Made by a program: the position numbers and the translations under genes. The notes beneath the pieces are model-generated. The model did not search any database. It worked only from the letters and a program-made list of their open reading frames with translations, and was not told where the DNA came from. From Liolophura sinensis (taxonomy: Eukaryota; Mollusca; Polyplacophora; Chitonida; Chitonidae), in contig NC_088306.1 of assembly GCF_032854445.1 (NCBI RefSeq), positions 18,569,764 to 18,633,763 of the forward strand: DNA of 64,000 nucleotides. The letters are read 5' to 3'. Position 1 is the first letter of the stretch. Every line of letters begins with the position of its first letter. Shown here piece after piece: positions 1-14,000 of this stretch.

Positions 1-109
1 TCTATGTAATCATGAATTCATCTTCATTTGATCCTTGATATGTGATATTTAAAAAATAAAGATAGCTCAGGATGGAAGTAAGAGCTATGAAGGCTACAAC
101 TAAACTGAC

Positions 110-323
110 CAAATATCTTGTCAATGGAGTTATTAGAGGGGAGGGTACAGTTGAAGATGGAGAACTGCCTCTTTAGTCTCTCTGGGATGTCATTCCTCCC
201 TCCCCCTGGGTGGATCATGGCTGCGATGAATTGAATGTCCACAATAGAGATGAACTCTCCAGGCTTGTCCACACTGTACATTCCATGCATCTCCATCATT
301 TGTCGTGTGATTTCATTGGTCAC
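110..323 (-). CDS. DNAH5: DNAH5-like exon 54 (last in window)
   Basis: Residues 2687-2757 plus one base. [20 protein letters not shown] is the AAA3 sensor I region; ends [10 protein letters not shown] with donor G/GTCAGT at 104-109. The next exon lies left of base 1. Confidence 0.97.
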
Positions 324-3300
324 CTGGAAAGTCAGTCACCACATCAGGTCAGAATTCAAACACAATGGCAGCTAAATGTATTCTAGCTACCTCATCATAT
401 TAAATTTTACAAAATTGGATCAAAAGTAATATTAGGGGGAATAACAAAGGTCTCAAATTTACATGTACATATGTATACTTCAGTTTTTACGTCATGTAGT
501 CATTCCGTGTATATATATATATATTTATATATATACTGTGTCTTCTTGTAGCAAGGCAAGTCCATGCTGCGAAGTATTGCTGCCAAGTATCATGACGAAG
601 ACACCAGACCTAACACTACACCCAGTCACATTATACTGACACTGAGCCAACAAGTCCTGATTCTTGCTCCAACCTCTCAGTGCTGAGCACCAAGTGAGGC
701 AGCAAACCTGTATCATTTTGGAAGTCTTTGGTTTATCACCCATTTCAGGTCTCCTGACTTCGAGGCAGACCCACTTACCATTAGGCCAAGTTTTTTTGGA
801 ATGATTGTTTTGCTGACTTGCTTGCTGATGTTGATGCTTAAGAGATTGCCACTTCTTGGTCAGAGAAATGACAGAAAACTGTCTTTTATTTATTTATTCA
901 TTTGATTGGTGTTTTACACGTACTACAGAATATTTCACTTATGAATTAGCAATTAGCAGTATGGCGGGAGGAAACCAGTCAGAGACTGGGGGAAACCCAC
1001 AACCATCTGCAGGTTGCTGCAGGCCTTCTCAGGTACAGCTGGAGGGGAAACCAGCATGGGCTGGACTTGGATTCATAGTGACCACATTAGTGAGAGGTTC
1101 CTGGGTCAGCACGCTAACCACCTTGACCACAGCGGCTGCACTCTCAATATCCTGCCAACATGTCCACTTCTTCACAACCAAGGCTTACCTGATCTCCCCA
1201 TTCATTGATGATTGGCATGTTGACATCATCAACAAAAACGGTCATCCTGCGGCCGCCCGGTGGACCATATGTGGAGCCCACTCTCTTCTCCACATAGCTC
1301 TCCACAGTCCTCTACATACAACATAAAACACTGACATATAAACACTGCTGCCAGACCTGTAAACATTGAATGCTCCAATACTGTTACAGTCCCACTAATT
1401 AGTGTATTTTGTGTTAGGGCAGGAATGCTTTTCAACATTTCACTCACAGTACCACTACACATGAAAGCTCTGACTCAAATTTCTTAAAGAAAACCGAAAG
1501 CTTTGAAGAAAAAAAAACACCACCACCTTTTGGCATGTAAGAGACATACACCCTGTCCTCACCTCTATAATGTGATTAGAGGCCGATTGGTTGCAATGAG
1601 AGCAATGTTTTAGGTAAATGGGCCACTGATACAAGGGTAGTATAAATCATCCACTGCATATCATCTATCAAACATGTCTTGCATGTTCCAAGCACCTTAT
1701 GAATCTGAATGTATTATGTAACTTTACTTCAAAATAAACCAAAACATGTGTTTATTTATTTATTTATTTGATTGGTGTTTTATGCCATACACAAGAATTT
1801 TCACTTATACAATGGTGGCTAGCATTATGGTGAGAGGAAACCGAGCAGAACCCAGGGGAAACTCACAACTATTCGCAGGCTGCTTGCAGGCCTGTTCACA
1901 TGTGATTTGGTGTTTTTACGCCGTACTCAAGAACATTTCACTTATACGACGGCGGCCAGCATTATGGTGGGTGGAAACCGGGCAGAGCCCGGGGGAAACC
2001 CACTACCATCCGCAGGTTCTGTTCACATGTGAAAGTAGTAACTAATATGCCATCAACAACCTGGGGCCACTTTCACAAAACTTCATAACTCATATTTCTT
2101 TTTCGTAAAAGACATTGTCTGGGGGTAGACAAAAGTTATGCAAAAAGATTTACAAAGTTTTGTGAAAGTGGCCCCTGTTCTGTAAATGCTCTTGAAGGAA
2201 TGAAATGCGGACGACAAGAGTGCTGCCTACCTGAAACATGAGTGGTGTTGAGGCAGATGAGAAGTTGAAACTTTTGCCCAACTGCTTGTCAGGATTGTAG
2301 CCCATCATGTAACCCTTAATCATGACTGTTTTAGCAGTTCCCTGCTCTCCTATCAGTAAAACTGCCTGCAAACACAAACACAAACACAAAGGGGGACAAC
2401 CCATGGATTAACGTATAGCCCCAGCCAACTAGATATGACAAGCCTTATTAATTTATAACTGATGTGCAATGAAACACAAGTGCTGATTTGACAAATGTCC
2501 AACAGAAGAAGAATAAAATGCCTAACTGCTGCATAAAACAACAAACTCTCAGATACAAACTTTCACAAATTTAAAAATGCTACTTGTGTGATAAAGAACA
2601 CTTCCTGTTATAGCTGTAAACAAAGTGGTCCAAATCCATCTTTCATTCTATTATTTTCTGCAGTAGCCTTTCAGTGCATATGTACATAAATACAGATACA
2701 TGTATTACAAACAAAATATTAAAAATAATAAAAAAATAAAGAAAACAGGATAAAAGGAAAACACTGAAGTTGTAGTCAATGTTGACTCTATAATCAACCA
2801 ACCAACCAGACACGCACACATAACTTCAGTTTGTCCTGTAAGCAAATGAACTAGCTGTAAATCACTATTTAACACCTGTCTCCAGGATCACAAAGCGATT
2901 TCAGACTTACGTCAAATTTCAAATCACTTTAAAATTGCTTTTTCTAACGTAACAAGGTGAAAGTATTGCTTGGCAATGTAAATTCTGGATAATTTATAGT
3001 AAAACAAATCTCTGCTAAAATAACGGAAAGGAACATACCAAGTTCGATGACTGAAATATTGACATTAGCCTAAGATCGCTGTGTGATGCTGAGGCCAGCT
3101 AAACTATTCCCTAAGTACATTGTACGTGTACTTTTTTTAGATGATTGTTCCTCACCTTATTCTGTTTGGCGATGGTGTCAATGAGGAAGTTTGTCCTGAC
3201 ATTGTCCACATTGGGAACGAGTATACTAGAGAACTCTGGCACCGAGTCAGGTGGGTAGATGTATTCTTCTACCCTCTTGGTCCAGTGCTCCCACTCACCT

Positions 3301-6300
3301 GTTGATACATATCACACACGTGCTCAACCTCATATGTAGGCATCAAATAATGACCTTCAACTGACATAGTTCTCAATGGTCACAGCTCCAAAAAGACTTC
3401 CAATAACATTTCACATCAATAGACAGGCTGCTACCTTAAAATGATATATGGTAACATCTTTCATTTGGTTGTTTTTTAGACGTTTCAAATCTCACTTATT
3501 TATGCAAGGCTACTATTGAAGCACACAGGCAAATCTCATGCCTATCCGTATGTCCTATGGACACCAATTTCTTGGAATCTACCTCACCCATCTAAAAACT
3601 TGATCAGTCATAAATTTCTGAATTTTATTACCATGTTCGTCCACGACATACTCAAAGATGGTTTCTCCCTGTTTGATGGGTGGCATGTCGAGGTTGCTTT
3701 CCGTGTGGCCCAGCATGAATTCCTCCATCTTGGCACGATCATCCAGCTCCAGTAGGGCTCCCAGACTCCACATCAGACTGAAGATGAACAGCTTCTCTAG
3801 GTGGTATGAGGACAGACTGCCACGCTCATCCTTCGTTGGGATCAGTCCTTCCAGCAAGTCACACGCCTGCAGCCAGAGTCAAGGACAAGAAACGAAGTAA
3901 AAAATTTAAAGAGGCTGTACGACAGATATCTAGCTAAAAATTTGAATCTGATTACTATTTATAGTGTTAAAACTATTCATAAGCTTGAAAAAGTTATACG
4001 TTTTCGGAACGATTATCAATTTTAAGTGGTAACATGTACACAGAAGAGGTATATCTTTTGTGAAAGATAATTATTTGGGCTACTCTAAAATAAAGATACC
4101 CTCCCTATTCTGATATTTTACCTGTTTTATCTGGTTACACTGCAGGATCACCATCTTGGCATTCAAACTGGTATTGACATAGGTGAAGAGGTCATCAAAT
4201 ATTCTGTCAAACAGATTCAGTAGAACTTCTCCCTCAGATGCGTTTCGACTCTTCAGCCAGCCCTGGTGGAAAAAAAGAGACGAACATGAAAGTATGTGAA
4301 GTTGTGTCATTGTTACTCAATATGTTAATCTAGTAGTCATGTAATTAGCTCTAAACCATAACCATGATCATTAATGTACCAGGTTGACTACTCTAGCTAA
4401 TTAAACCAAACAGCAGTCAGAATCATTAATTACGTTTACCTAATTAAATTTGAAATGATGCTTATGATAACTTATTTTAGCACATGATGATGTCACAAGG
4501 TCAATGCCCTTCAAAGCGCAGTGCAAAAATGTAGCTGAAATTGTTTAGATGTTTGTTTGAGGCAACATAAAAGGCATTCAGAGTAGGATACAGTATGGTT
4601 GCCCTTTCAAAATTGTGGAATTCGGATTTAAGTAAAAATTATATAAGAACATAAATTTCAGTTTGCTGTTATCTATCATTCCAGGCACATATTACTGTTA
4701 TACTTTAACATGTTTTCTCACATACACGTATACATAGTTACAGTATCAGTGAATTCAGCAGCAATATTGTGAAGACACACTGAAGTTGTCTTTCTTTCAC
4801 AAATAATAGCATTATACAAAAAGAGGTTAAATGGATGGAGTGGTCATTCATATTGCATGTATAACTATATGACCAATTTCTCTAGGAGCTCATGACTACT
4901 ACCATTTTTTTTATATCCAATGCCATCATGAGAAGGGGAGCTAAATGCAGCAGTCTAGATACATAATGCACTGAGGCTGACCTGTAGAATGGGCCTCCAG
5001 TCCAGAGCGGAGGAGCTCATGTACACCATACCGTTCCTGGAGACAGTAGCTGGGGAGGCATTGTCAATGTTGTGCACCTCAAACACGATCTTACATGTGG
5101 GGGACATGGGAATACGATCACCATTGGCCAGTGTCAAGGTTTTGTTATCATCCAGCACAGAGTTCAGATTCTCAATCCAGATGGCATCTACTGGCCCATC
5201 CAGCACAATCCAGACATGTTCACCTGAAGGGCAGGCACATTAGAGAATGTTAAAGATATTATTATCGCAGAGAAATCTACGGTCAGATGTATTGGGTGAG
5301 GACATAAGAAGGCCTGGAGTAAACTACTATCTTTCACCAGATACCTGGAAAAGGGCCATCAAAGGGCCACATGCATAGAGAATAAAATCTTTATTTCAGG
5401 ACATGTGAAATTATTACTCTGAGATTGGATTACAGATTTAAATAGTTAAGCTGCATGTAGGATAAGAAAAGAAAACAACATTGCTCACCTTTCTTGGCCT
5501 TCAGTGTCCTCCTCCAGAGCGTAGAGAAAATGCCATCAGTCCAGTCATTGGTGGCAACATCTAGCCGACCAAACATCTGCGGAGCTGTGATAGCCTTGGG
5601 GTTCATCCTCATCTCTCTGTGGGCAGTGCCGCAGTCAGTCATAGCCTTCATCAGTACATGGATACAGCATGACTTTCCCGCACCACTTGGCCCCAGGGTC
5701 ATCATCCCGTGACGTACACGCTGGGTCTCAAAAAGCTTCAGGAAAAAGGCAGAGACTGGGTGGTTTTAAACACAACATGACGTATCACACGCATGAGCAC
5801 ATTGTATGTCAGTAAGAGAAGGCAGGTTGGTAAAATATATAACTTGATGTCACTGCCATATCACTAGAAAATGTAAAAGATATATGAGGACATTATTGAC
5901 ACTGTAAGAAACATACTTTATGCACATGAAATTCATACTATCAAACTGTACATCACTGTGGTTTTCACGCTTTTGACATTTTAGATAGCAACATCACATG
6001 CTGGGTCATTTAGGTTGCACTCTATGATGAGAAATAATTTTTAAGACACTTCTGAAGTGAAGTCAATGAAGACAAACAAGATACATATACTGCAGTATGT
6101 AAGTATGAATCGCCATCATGTAGTTTCAAGAGAACATGTGAGAGCTACAAATCTCTAAATATACATGTATCCGAAAAGGTAATGTGTTAGAAGGATTCCA
6201 TTCAGTGTGCACACTTTTTTACCTCTGCAGTTAAATGGAAAGGCCATCATTTTTGCATCACATACTCAGATGGCTAAAGCTCTGGCTTGCAGAGACCATC

Positions 6301-9300
6301 AGGTCCTTGACCAATAAATTTGTGTACTCATGCTAATGCAGCTCTTGCTGTTTCCGTTCAGGCCTTACGTCAAGGGGAATGTCAGGTACCAGAGACAGTT
6401 GGTGGTTCACTACGAGTACTCCAATTTTTACCACCTATCAACCTAAGCACCATAGTATAAGCGAAAAATGTGTGAGCATGGCGGTAAATACCAATCAAAT
6501 CATCATTTTTACCTGAATGACTTTGAGATTCCATGAAGGGTGGTTGACAAGTCCTGCTTCTTCCACCTGGTTTCCAATGGCAACCTGAAGCTCATCATAG
6601 CTGGCACTGTCCAGTTGAATTCCAGGGAACAAATCAGCAATTAAACTCATGAACAGAGGTTCATCTTCATCCACCTGGGAAAAAAAACATACAAAAACCT
6701 TACTGCTAACCTCACAAAGTCCTCAAAATTTTCCTGCTTGCCATACTGTAGGAGTTTAATAGAAACCTTCTGAAAGGCTTGTTTACACGGTTGTCCATAT
6801 CCCGAAAAGTCATTTTTATTTAAAAAGAAAATTAGAACAGAATTAATTCCTTCTTCAAGCTGCTTCTAATGTTGCCTTTCTACTTGTAAAATGACATGAA
6901 TTTGGTCAGCACAGGATGTAGGGAAAATTAAACTCCTTTATTGTGCATACAAATGCATATAATCACTGAAAACCAACCTGTACATCCTTGTTGTTACATC
7001 CATATTAAAGCAAGATTTTCATCTAACAATATGAGATTTTTCCCCTTTCTGAACAGGAATTAGATCTTATGCACATACATATATATATATATATATGGAA
7101 ATACATGCAGGCCACATCATGCATGCACACTACTTTCCATAGGGAACCATAGTGAATCAGCAATAACGTACAGATATGAATATTATAATATCCTACACTG
7201 CCTCCCTGTAACACCTGGTAGGTGGAAGAACTGCGATGAGGGCAAACTTTTTTTTATTTGTATTGTTTTATGTTTACCTTGAAAAATATTTCAATTTTAG
7301 TCTAGATTGCAGAAATAATAAATGCTGCCACAAATACTGACAAGTTTGGAGAGGTTCATATCTCTCAGTACTCTCATCACAATGGTACTCTCTGTGTCAT
7401 TTGGTCGGGCACGCTTGTTGGCTCCCAGAGTTCTCAATACAGACAGAATGTTCCTCAATCCAAAATCATAGTGAACCTGTGCGTTTAGAAGAAAGAAATG
7501 CATTATTATTTTTGTTCAATGAAGCAATTATAATTAATTTATTAGTTAACAAAAATCAAACTAAACACTCTTTGGATTTGATTTGATGGATTGTTCTATA
7601 TACAAAGACTTTTTACAAAAGTCAAAACTGAATAAAATAACTAAGTTTACCACGATGCATTGCATGTTTTAATTACAAATACATAAAATTTGATATCAAC
7701 CTTATAAGCTGCTAAATTAAAGCATGAATGTTAAGGCTAGAAGGGCACTCCTTTCAAGGTCGTGTAAACTGGTTGATGCATAGCTTTAGTACATTTGGTG
7801 ACATTCACCCACCTGTTTGGACAACTGCTCCTCACACAGTTTGTACAGTGTAAAGAACTTCTGAGCCAGAATAACATTCTCTTGGAAGCCACATGCAGCC
7901 AGTTTAACTCTCATAATAATCTGGAAAATAACAAACAGTGAAGAACCTTAAGAAATCTTAAAATATTCTCTAAATTGCAAAACAACAAGCATGAGAATAT
8001 GTACGTGGTTAGTCTGAAATTCCATTTCTAAAAGGTGTGAAATAAATACGAATCTTCGTGTAGCTGAAGTAACGCACTTTTTTGTGCTGTCACATAAAAC
8101 TGGATAAGCTCAGTCACACAAAAATGCATGATTTTGAAATTTCCTAACTTTTCTTGAAAGAACTCTCAAATCAATCATCATGGGCTAAAGATTCAAGAGC
8201 CGTTGTCGTAAAACAAATCAAGGAGCAATTCTTCACGGTCCAAATGTCAGTTCACATACAAGACAGTGATAAACTGTCTTGTGGAGATTTATTTTGGGTG
8301 TGTAGCTTCTTTTTGTGTGTTAAACTCAGAGAGAGAAGTGGTAAGTTTATTGAAAACCAAACCTGCCTATAGTGATCGATTTACCTGTCTGTCAGGCACC
8401 ATCATAGCCACAGTCCTGAACTGAATCTTCAAGTTTTCTGGCAGCTCCTGTCGGCCGGCATACCCAGGATTCTAGCACACATAAAAAGAGTCAATTAGCA
8501 TCACTTACACTGAGTACAAAGTATAAAGTCTGCTGAAATATATATCGCATTTGCTCACTCAACGTAAGGTAAAATTCCATTTTGCAGCTTACATTACTGA
8601 ACGGCTTTAATTCAAACATGTTTTTTGTCAAATTTCAGCTGTAACAATTGTTTTTATTACAGAAACATAAGGCTGACACAATGATGTGCAATATATGGCT
8701 ATCATTTTGTAGCTTTAATTCATACATACAATGGGGAGATTACCATGGTCAAGAAAATGCCAAACTCTGGGTTGAGCTCTACTATATCGCCATCAGTGAA
8801 CACAAACTCCCTTTTCCTCTCCTTTTTGGCAGTCAGTACAATGTAGATCTGCTGGGCAGCTACTGACAACACAGGCAGTTCTATCCTGTTGAACTCGTCA
8901 AAACAGCCCCATGAGCCAGACTGGGCCAAACCTGTAACAGACATATACTGTCCAGTAACAGAACACTGGTAATAACAACTGTTACAATTCTTTTGTTAGT
9001 ATTAGGACAGCAGCTACAGTAGTTGTAGTACATGAATATCATCACTTCCTTCTTTATTCATTTCAAAAAGTGAGATATAATACGCCTGGCCCCTCAATCA
9101 CAAAGCGATCCTAGACTTAAGTCAAAATTTCAATAACTAAACATGATATTTTCCTTTCCGCTACTTCAGCTGAAATTTGTTTTACTATAACTTAACCAGA
9201 ATTTATGTTGTCAAGAAATATTTTGACATTATTACATAACAAAAAACAATTTTAGAGTGATGTAAAATTTTGAGTCTAAGATCACTTTTTGATCCGTTGG

Positions 9301-11044
9301 ACCTAGGCATTTCCATTTTAGCTCATACAGGTTGTGAATCGTTACATGAAAGTTTCAATAATGATCACACTACTACTGCTATTAAAACGTCATCACAAAA
9401 TGCTCTATTACAAATATATGTTTCAATGTGTACAGCATTAGACAGTTTTAAAACTCATGAGTACAAATCTGTGATGGCAGTACCTTTGTAGATTCTGCCG
9501 AGACCTCTGAAGTCCATCTGATCAGAACAGTTGAAGACAACGACGTATTTGCCAAGTGCCTTGCCCATGTCCTTGGTAGTCTCTGTTTTGCCTGTCCCAG
9601 CAGGGCCAGCAGGTGCCCCACCCATTGACATCCCCAGGGCCTGGGCCAGAGTGATGTAACATCTAAAACACATTCAGTTATTACTACATTTATTTATTTG
9701 ATTGGTGTTTTACGCCGTACTCAAGAATATTTCACTTATACGATGGCGGCCAGGATTATGGTGGGTGGAAACTGGGCACAGCTCGGGGGAAACCCACGAC
9801 CATCTACAGGTTGCTGCCAGACCTTCCCACGTACGGCCAGAGAGGAAGCCAGCATGAGCTGGACTTGAACTCACAGAGGCCGCATTGGTGACAGACTCCT
9901 CGGTCATTACACTGTGCTAGCGCGCTAACCAACTGAGCCACGGAGGCCCCGAGTTATTACTACATGCCTAGTCCGATAATCAGGAGGTAGAAAAAAAAAC
10001 CACACAAGGCTTCCAGTTATTTAACCCTTCTCTTTAGAGTTGGATGAAAACTGGAAACTCATAATACATATTTAGTTATTTATATGAATGGTGGTTTTAC
10101 ATTGTCCTTACATATGACAGTAGTCAGGTTAATGAGTGGAGGAGAGTGGGGATTCCCCTGAGGAAATCAGGGAGCACACTAGATATCTGACACACCTCCT
10201 AAATTGGAGCCAAGATTGAACGAGCTGTACTCACTGGTTAGAGGTTAGAGCCAGGTATCGCACCCGTCAGTTTCACAGATTCCCACTATACTCACTGGTT
10301 AGAGGTTAGAGCCAGGTATCGCACCCGTCAGTTTCACAGATTCCCACTATACTCACTGGTTAGAGGTTAGAGCCAGGTATCGCACCCGTCAGTTTCACAG
10401 ATTCCCACTATACTCACTGGTTAGAGGTTAGAGCCAGGTATCGCACACGTCAGTTTCACAGATTCCCACTATACTCACTGGTTAGAGGTTAGAGCCAGGT
10501 ATCGCACCCGTCAGTTTCACAGATTCCCACTATACTCACTGGTTAGAGGTTAGAGCCAGGTATCGCACCCGTCAGTTTCACAGATTCCCACTATACTCAC
10601 TGGTTAGAGGTTAGAGCCAGGTATCGCACCCGTCAGTTTCACAGATTCCCACTATACTCACTGGTTAGAGGTTAGAGCCAGGTATCGCACACGTCAGTTT
10701 CACAGATTCCCACTATACTCACTGGTTAGAGGTTAGAGCCAGGTATCGCACCCGTCAGTTTCACAGATTCCCACTATACTCACTGGTTAGAGGTTAGAGC
10801 CAGGTATCGCACACATCCGTTTCACAAATTCCCAAACATAATTTTTCAAACTACATGACTTGATTCTGATTTTAATCATACAGTTGTTTCACAAAAGTCA
10901 CCAATGTTTGCAGATGAAGACAGTCAGATGTCTTTACATAAACAATGTCCCTCACACATAAATGTCCAAAGACAAAGAACTGTTGTTATATGAATAATGT
11001 AAATCAGTCACCTGTAAATGCTTAAAAACAACGACAAGGACTAA

Positions 11045-11092
<48 letters not shown>

Positions 11093-14000
11093 GTCGTACC
11101 TCACCTGTAAATTCTGAAAGCCTATTGAGAAAATGATCAGCATTGGTGATAACGCACCTGTCAGTCAGAGGTGTGATGACCAGCCTGTCTGTACATCCTA
11201 AAAACTCATTCTGATAGATGAAATCCACATCTGTGATCTTAACAATACACTGATCTGTGTCCTCATTGAAGTAGAATCTAGCCTGCTTCAGCCACTCAAA
11301 GTCTGTCGCTGATTTAATGTGCATCCTCACCTGTGAATAAGAAAGTATTTGTCAAATGTCAAGTAGTAACCAAAACGTTGACAACAAAATAAAGATGTTT
11401 TTTGGTGGGTTTTTTTCATAAATGAGATATTTTGTATCTAACAAAACGCACTGTTACATCTGACAAGTAAAGCAATATATAAGCCCCAAAATTCTAAGCT
11501 TGCGTAATGATGCTATCATTGTCATCTTCTTAGAAAGGCAAGAGCAAAAGTGCACTGTAACTGCTATCATACATAAAACACCCAAGACAACTAGCAGCTC
11601 CATGATACACACTGTCATTTTTTTTATTTACTTGACATTATTTGAGTATAATGCTATACATGAAGATATTTCCAATGCTATACATTTTTCAAGGGTAGAG
11701 GAAACCAGGCACAGAAAACAAACTTTATACTCATTATTTTGTTCCAACTACAAATGTTCCTTTACTTAAACATCAGGCTCTAGGACCACGAAGCAATCTT
11801 AGACTCAAAATTTCAGTTATTTAACTTGGTATGTTTCTTTCTGTCATTTTAGCTGAAATTTGTTTTATAATAACTTATGCAGAATTCATGCTGTCAAGAA
11901 ATAGCTTCACCTTGCTATGTAAGAAATAGCAATTCTTTAAGTGATTTAATTGAAATTCTGACTTAAGTCTAAGATTGCTTCATTATCCCTGGCTGAGATA
12001 TTCCTAAACTTAAAACTGAAGACCAAACAAAAAAAAAAAAAAAAAAGCACCGGTGGAAGAATTCATGGCGTCCAAACTGTGCTGATTCTCAATGGTGTAA
12101 GCCATATTTTACTTCATCAACTTTAAGTGTGGCTTCTAAGGACCTGAAGTAGGAGCATTACATTCTTCCTACAAGAACATCAGATTAAAAGTGCCTGACT
12201 TTACAATCATCATGCTACACTGACCAGATCATCAAAGATGTCCCTCTGATGAACGTGGATGGTGACGAGGGTCTCGTACTTCACACGCTCCACCTTGGTC
12301 AGGTCATGTGTGGTCTGTTCTATCAGTCGGTTCAGTAAGTCCAGGAACTTCTGGTTGGTCTCGGGCATGATGCGTTTCTCGTGCCTGGCGTACTTCAGGG
12401 CTTCTTCAGCATCTCGAGTCCAAATCATCTGTATTCCCAGCAAGCCAACCTATTGATAACAATGTTAGTTGAGTATGTTAATTCTGAGGTGATCTCGCTG
12501 AGACTCAAGAAAATGGTGGCTTGTAAGAAAAAAGTAGCTTACGATTCTTGAAGAAACAGTGCATGTGCATTTAGTGCCCTTCACAACTTTCCTTAATACA
12601 TTAATAATAGTTAATTAATTAGTAGTTTAATACACATTTTGAGATGTGGGCTATACATGCCAACTGAGACAACATGGTTCTTGGAAATTCAACTTTTCAT
12701 TCTGAAATTCTAGAAGAAAAAAAAAAAGCCCGTTCAAAGTTAATAAATATGCAGTAAAATGAGATATGTTGCGTATCTGTTGAGATATTTTGTGCATCAT
12801 GCCTTTTGCATTCACACATGTACCAATCAAAGGTTCTCACTTTGCAAGTATTAGTGACCATTTCCCCGACTCACCTGTGCTGGATATGAATTGAGGAAGT
12901 TTAGAAGCTCAAATTCTGGGGCTGTGATCACTCTGAAGGCTTCCCTGATGACAGCGTGGAGAGATTTCTGCTGTTCCTTCAACAGAGTGCCCAGCCACAT
13001 CTCCACATTACCCTGAGCCTTCACTGGCTTTTCCAACTGCATGCATACAACACAACCACAGCTCAGTTTGCTGTTTGTAAACCAAAATACCCCTCTTCCA
13101 TCTTCCATCATTTCAAAGAATGAACAGGAGTAAATACAAATATATATAGTTATCTAATTGTAATTAAACTTAAGCTAGCACATGTTTAGATGAGAGGGAA
13201 GGTGTAGGCTAAGTTCCCCTGAAATGGGTTCAGTACTTTAAAGAGTTGCATGGACAAAATCTGAAAACACAGAGCAACACCATTACACAATGTCCTAAAT
13301 GATGGATGATCATGAAAATAATTAAACAAACTGACAGACATACTGGGTGATTTCAGTATAGCCCCCAACCCGTACAGGGCCATATCTGAAGTCACTTTAC
13401 TTCTTGAAGAAATTTGGGATCCCAAACTGTTGGCCACCCAAACTTAACAAGCTGTATTAAAGCTAACAAGTAAATTAAACAAAAATGTGATTGTTTACCA
13501 ATAAAAAGCTGAGTTTTTAATAATAAATTTCTTTCATTCACAGACTTAAAAACCATCATTTTGTATTGCATTTTAAAATTTCTTGATGCACAGTCACAAT
13601 GTCACCATTAAAGTTTGGGATCAGAGCCTTTGATGTTTTTCTAGATATTTCTGTGCCCTGTCTTCATAGAGGGGCATAAATAGTGTTAGTGCAAATGCTT
13701 TCATTCACACCCAGAACATAAAGTTGCAGCTATATTACCTGGTTTTCACATCGTTATACATTTGTACACATTCAACAGCACTGTTATTGATGCAATGTTA
13801 CAGGCACAATGTGCACTGTTACAATTTTGTGTATAACAACATGTATGACTGGCTATATATAGTGCTCACAATTAGCCCTAGCATAGATATACAGGCAATC
13901 TGAAGTAATCATCAAAGCATCCAGTGGGCCTCCGTGGCTCAGTTGGTTAGTGCACTAGCACAGCGTAATGACCCAGGAGTCTCTCACCAATGCGGTCGCT

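Larger units (their letters stand above)
324..9483 (-). other. Introns 41-53: survey of non-coding stretches
   Basis: Stretches over 300 bases: 324-1188, 1312-2230 and 2366-3155 hold the repeats listed. 3299-3631, 4263-4981, 5736-6512, 7477-7812 and 7921-8384 show only AT-rich intron sequence with no recognisable gene, RNA or element. 6675-7341 has only the AT run. Confidence 0.7.

Noticed and set aside
856-1326. 156-residue plus-strand ORF
   Set aside because: It is antisense to a SINE and to dynein exon 53.
10228-10835. CRISPR-like regular array
   Set aside because: Units abut with no unique spacers, and the window is clearly eukaryotic; it is a minisatellite.
13925-14000. Genuine tRNA gene from A- and B-box motifs
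   Set aside because: The tRNA-like part is the head of a SINE with body, tail and target duplication; no cloverleaf was apparent.
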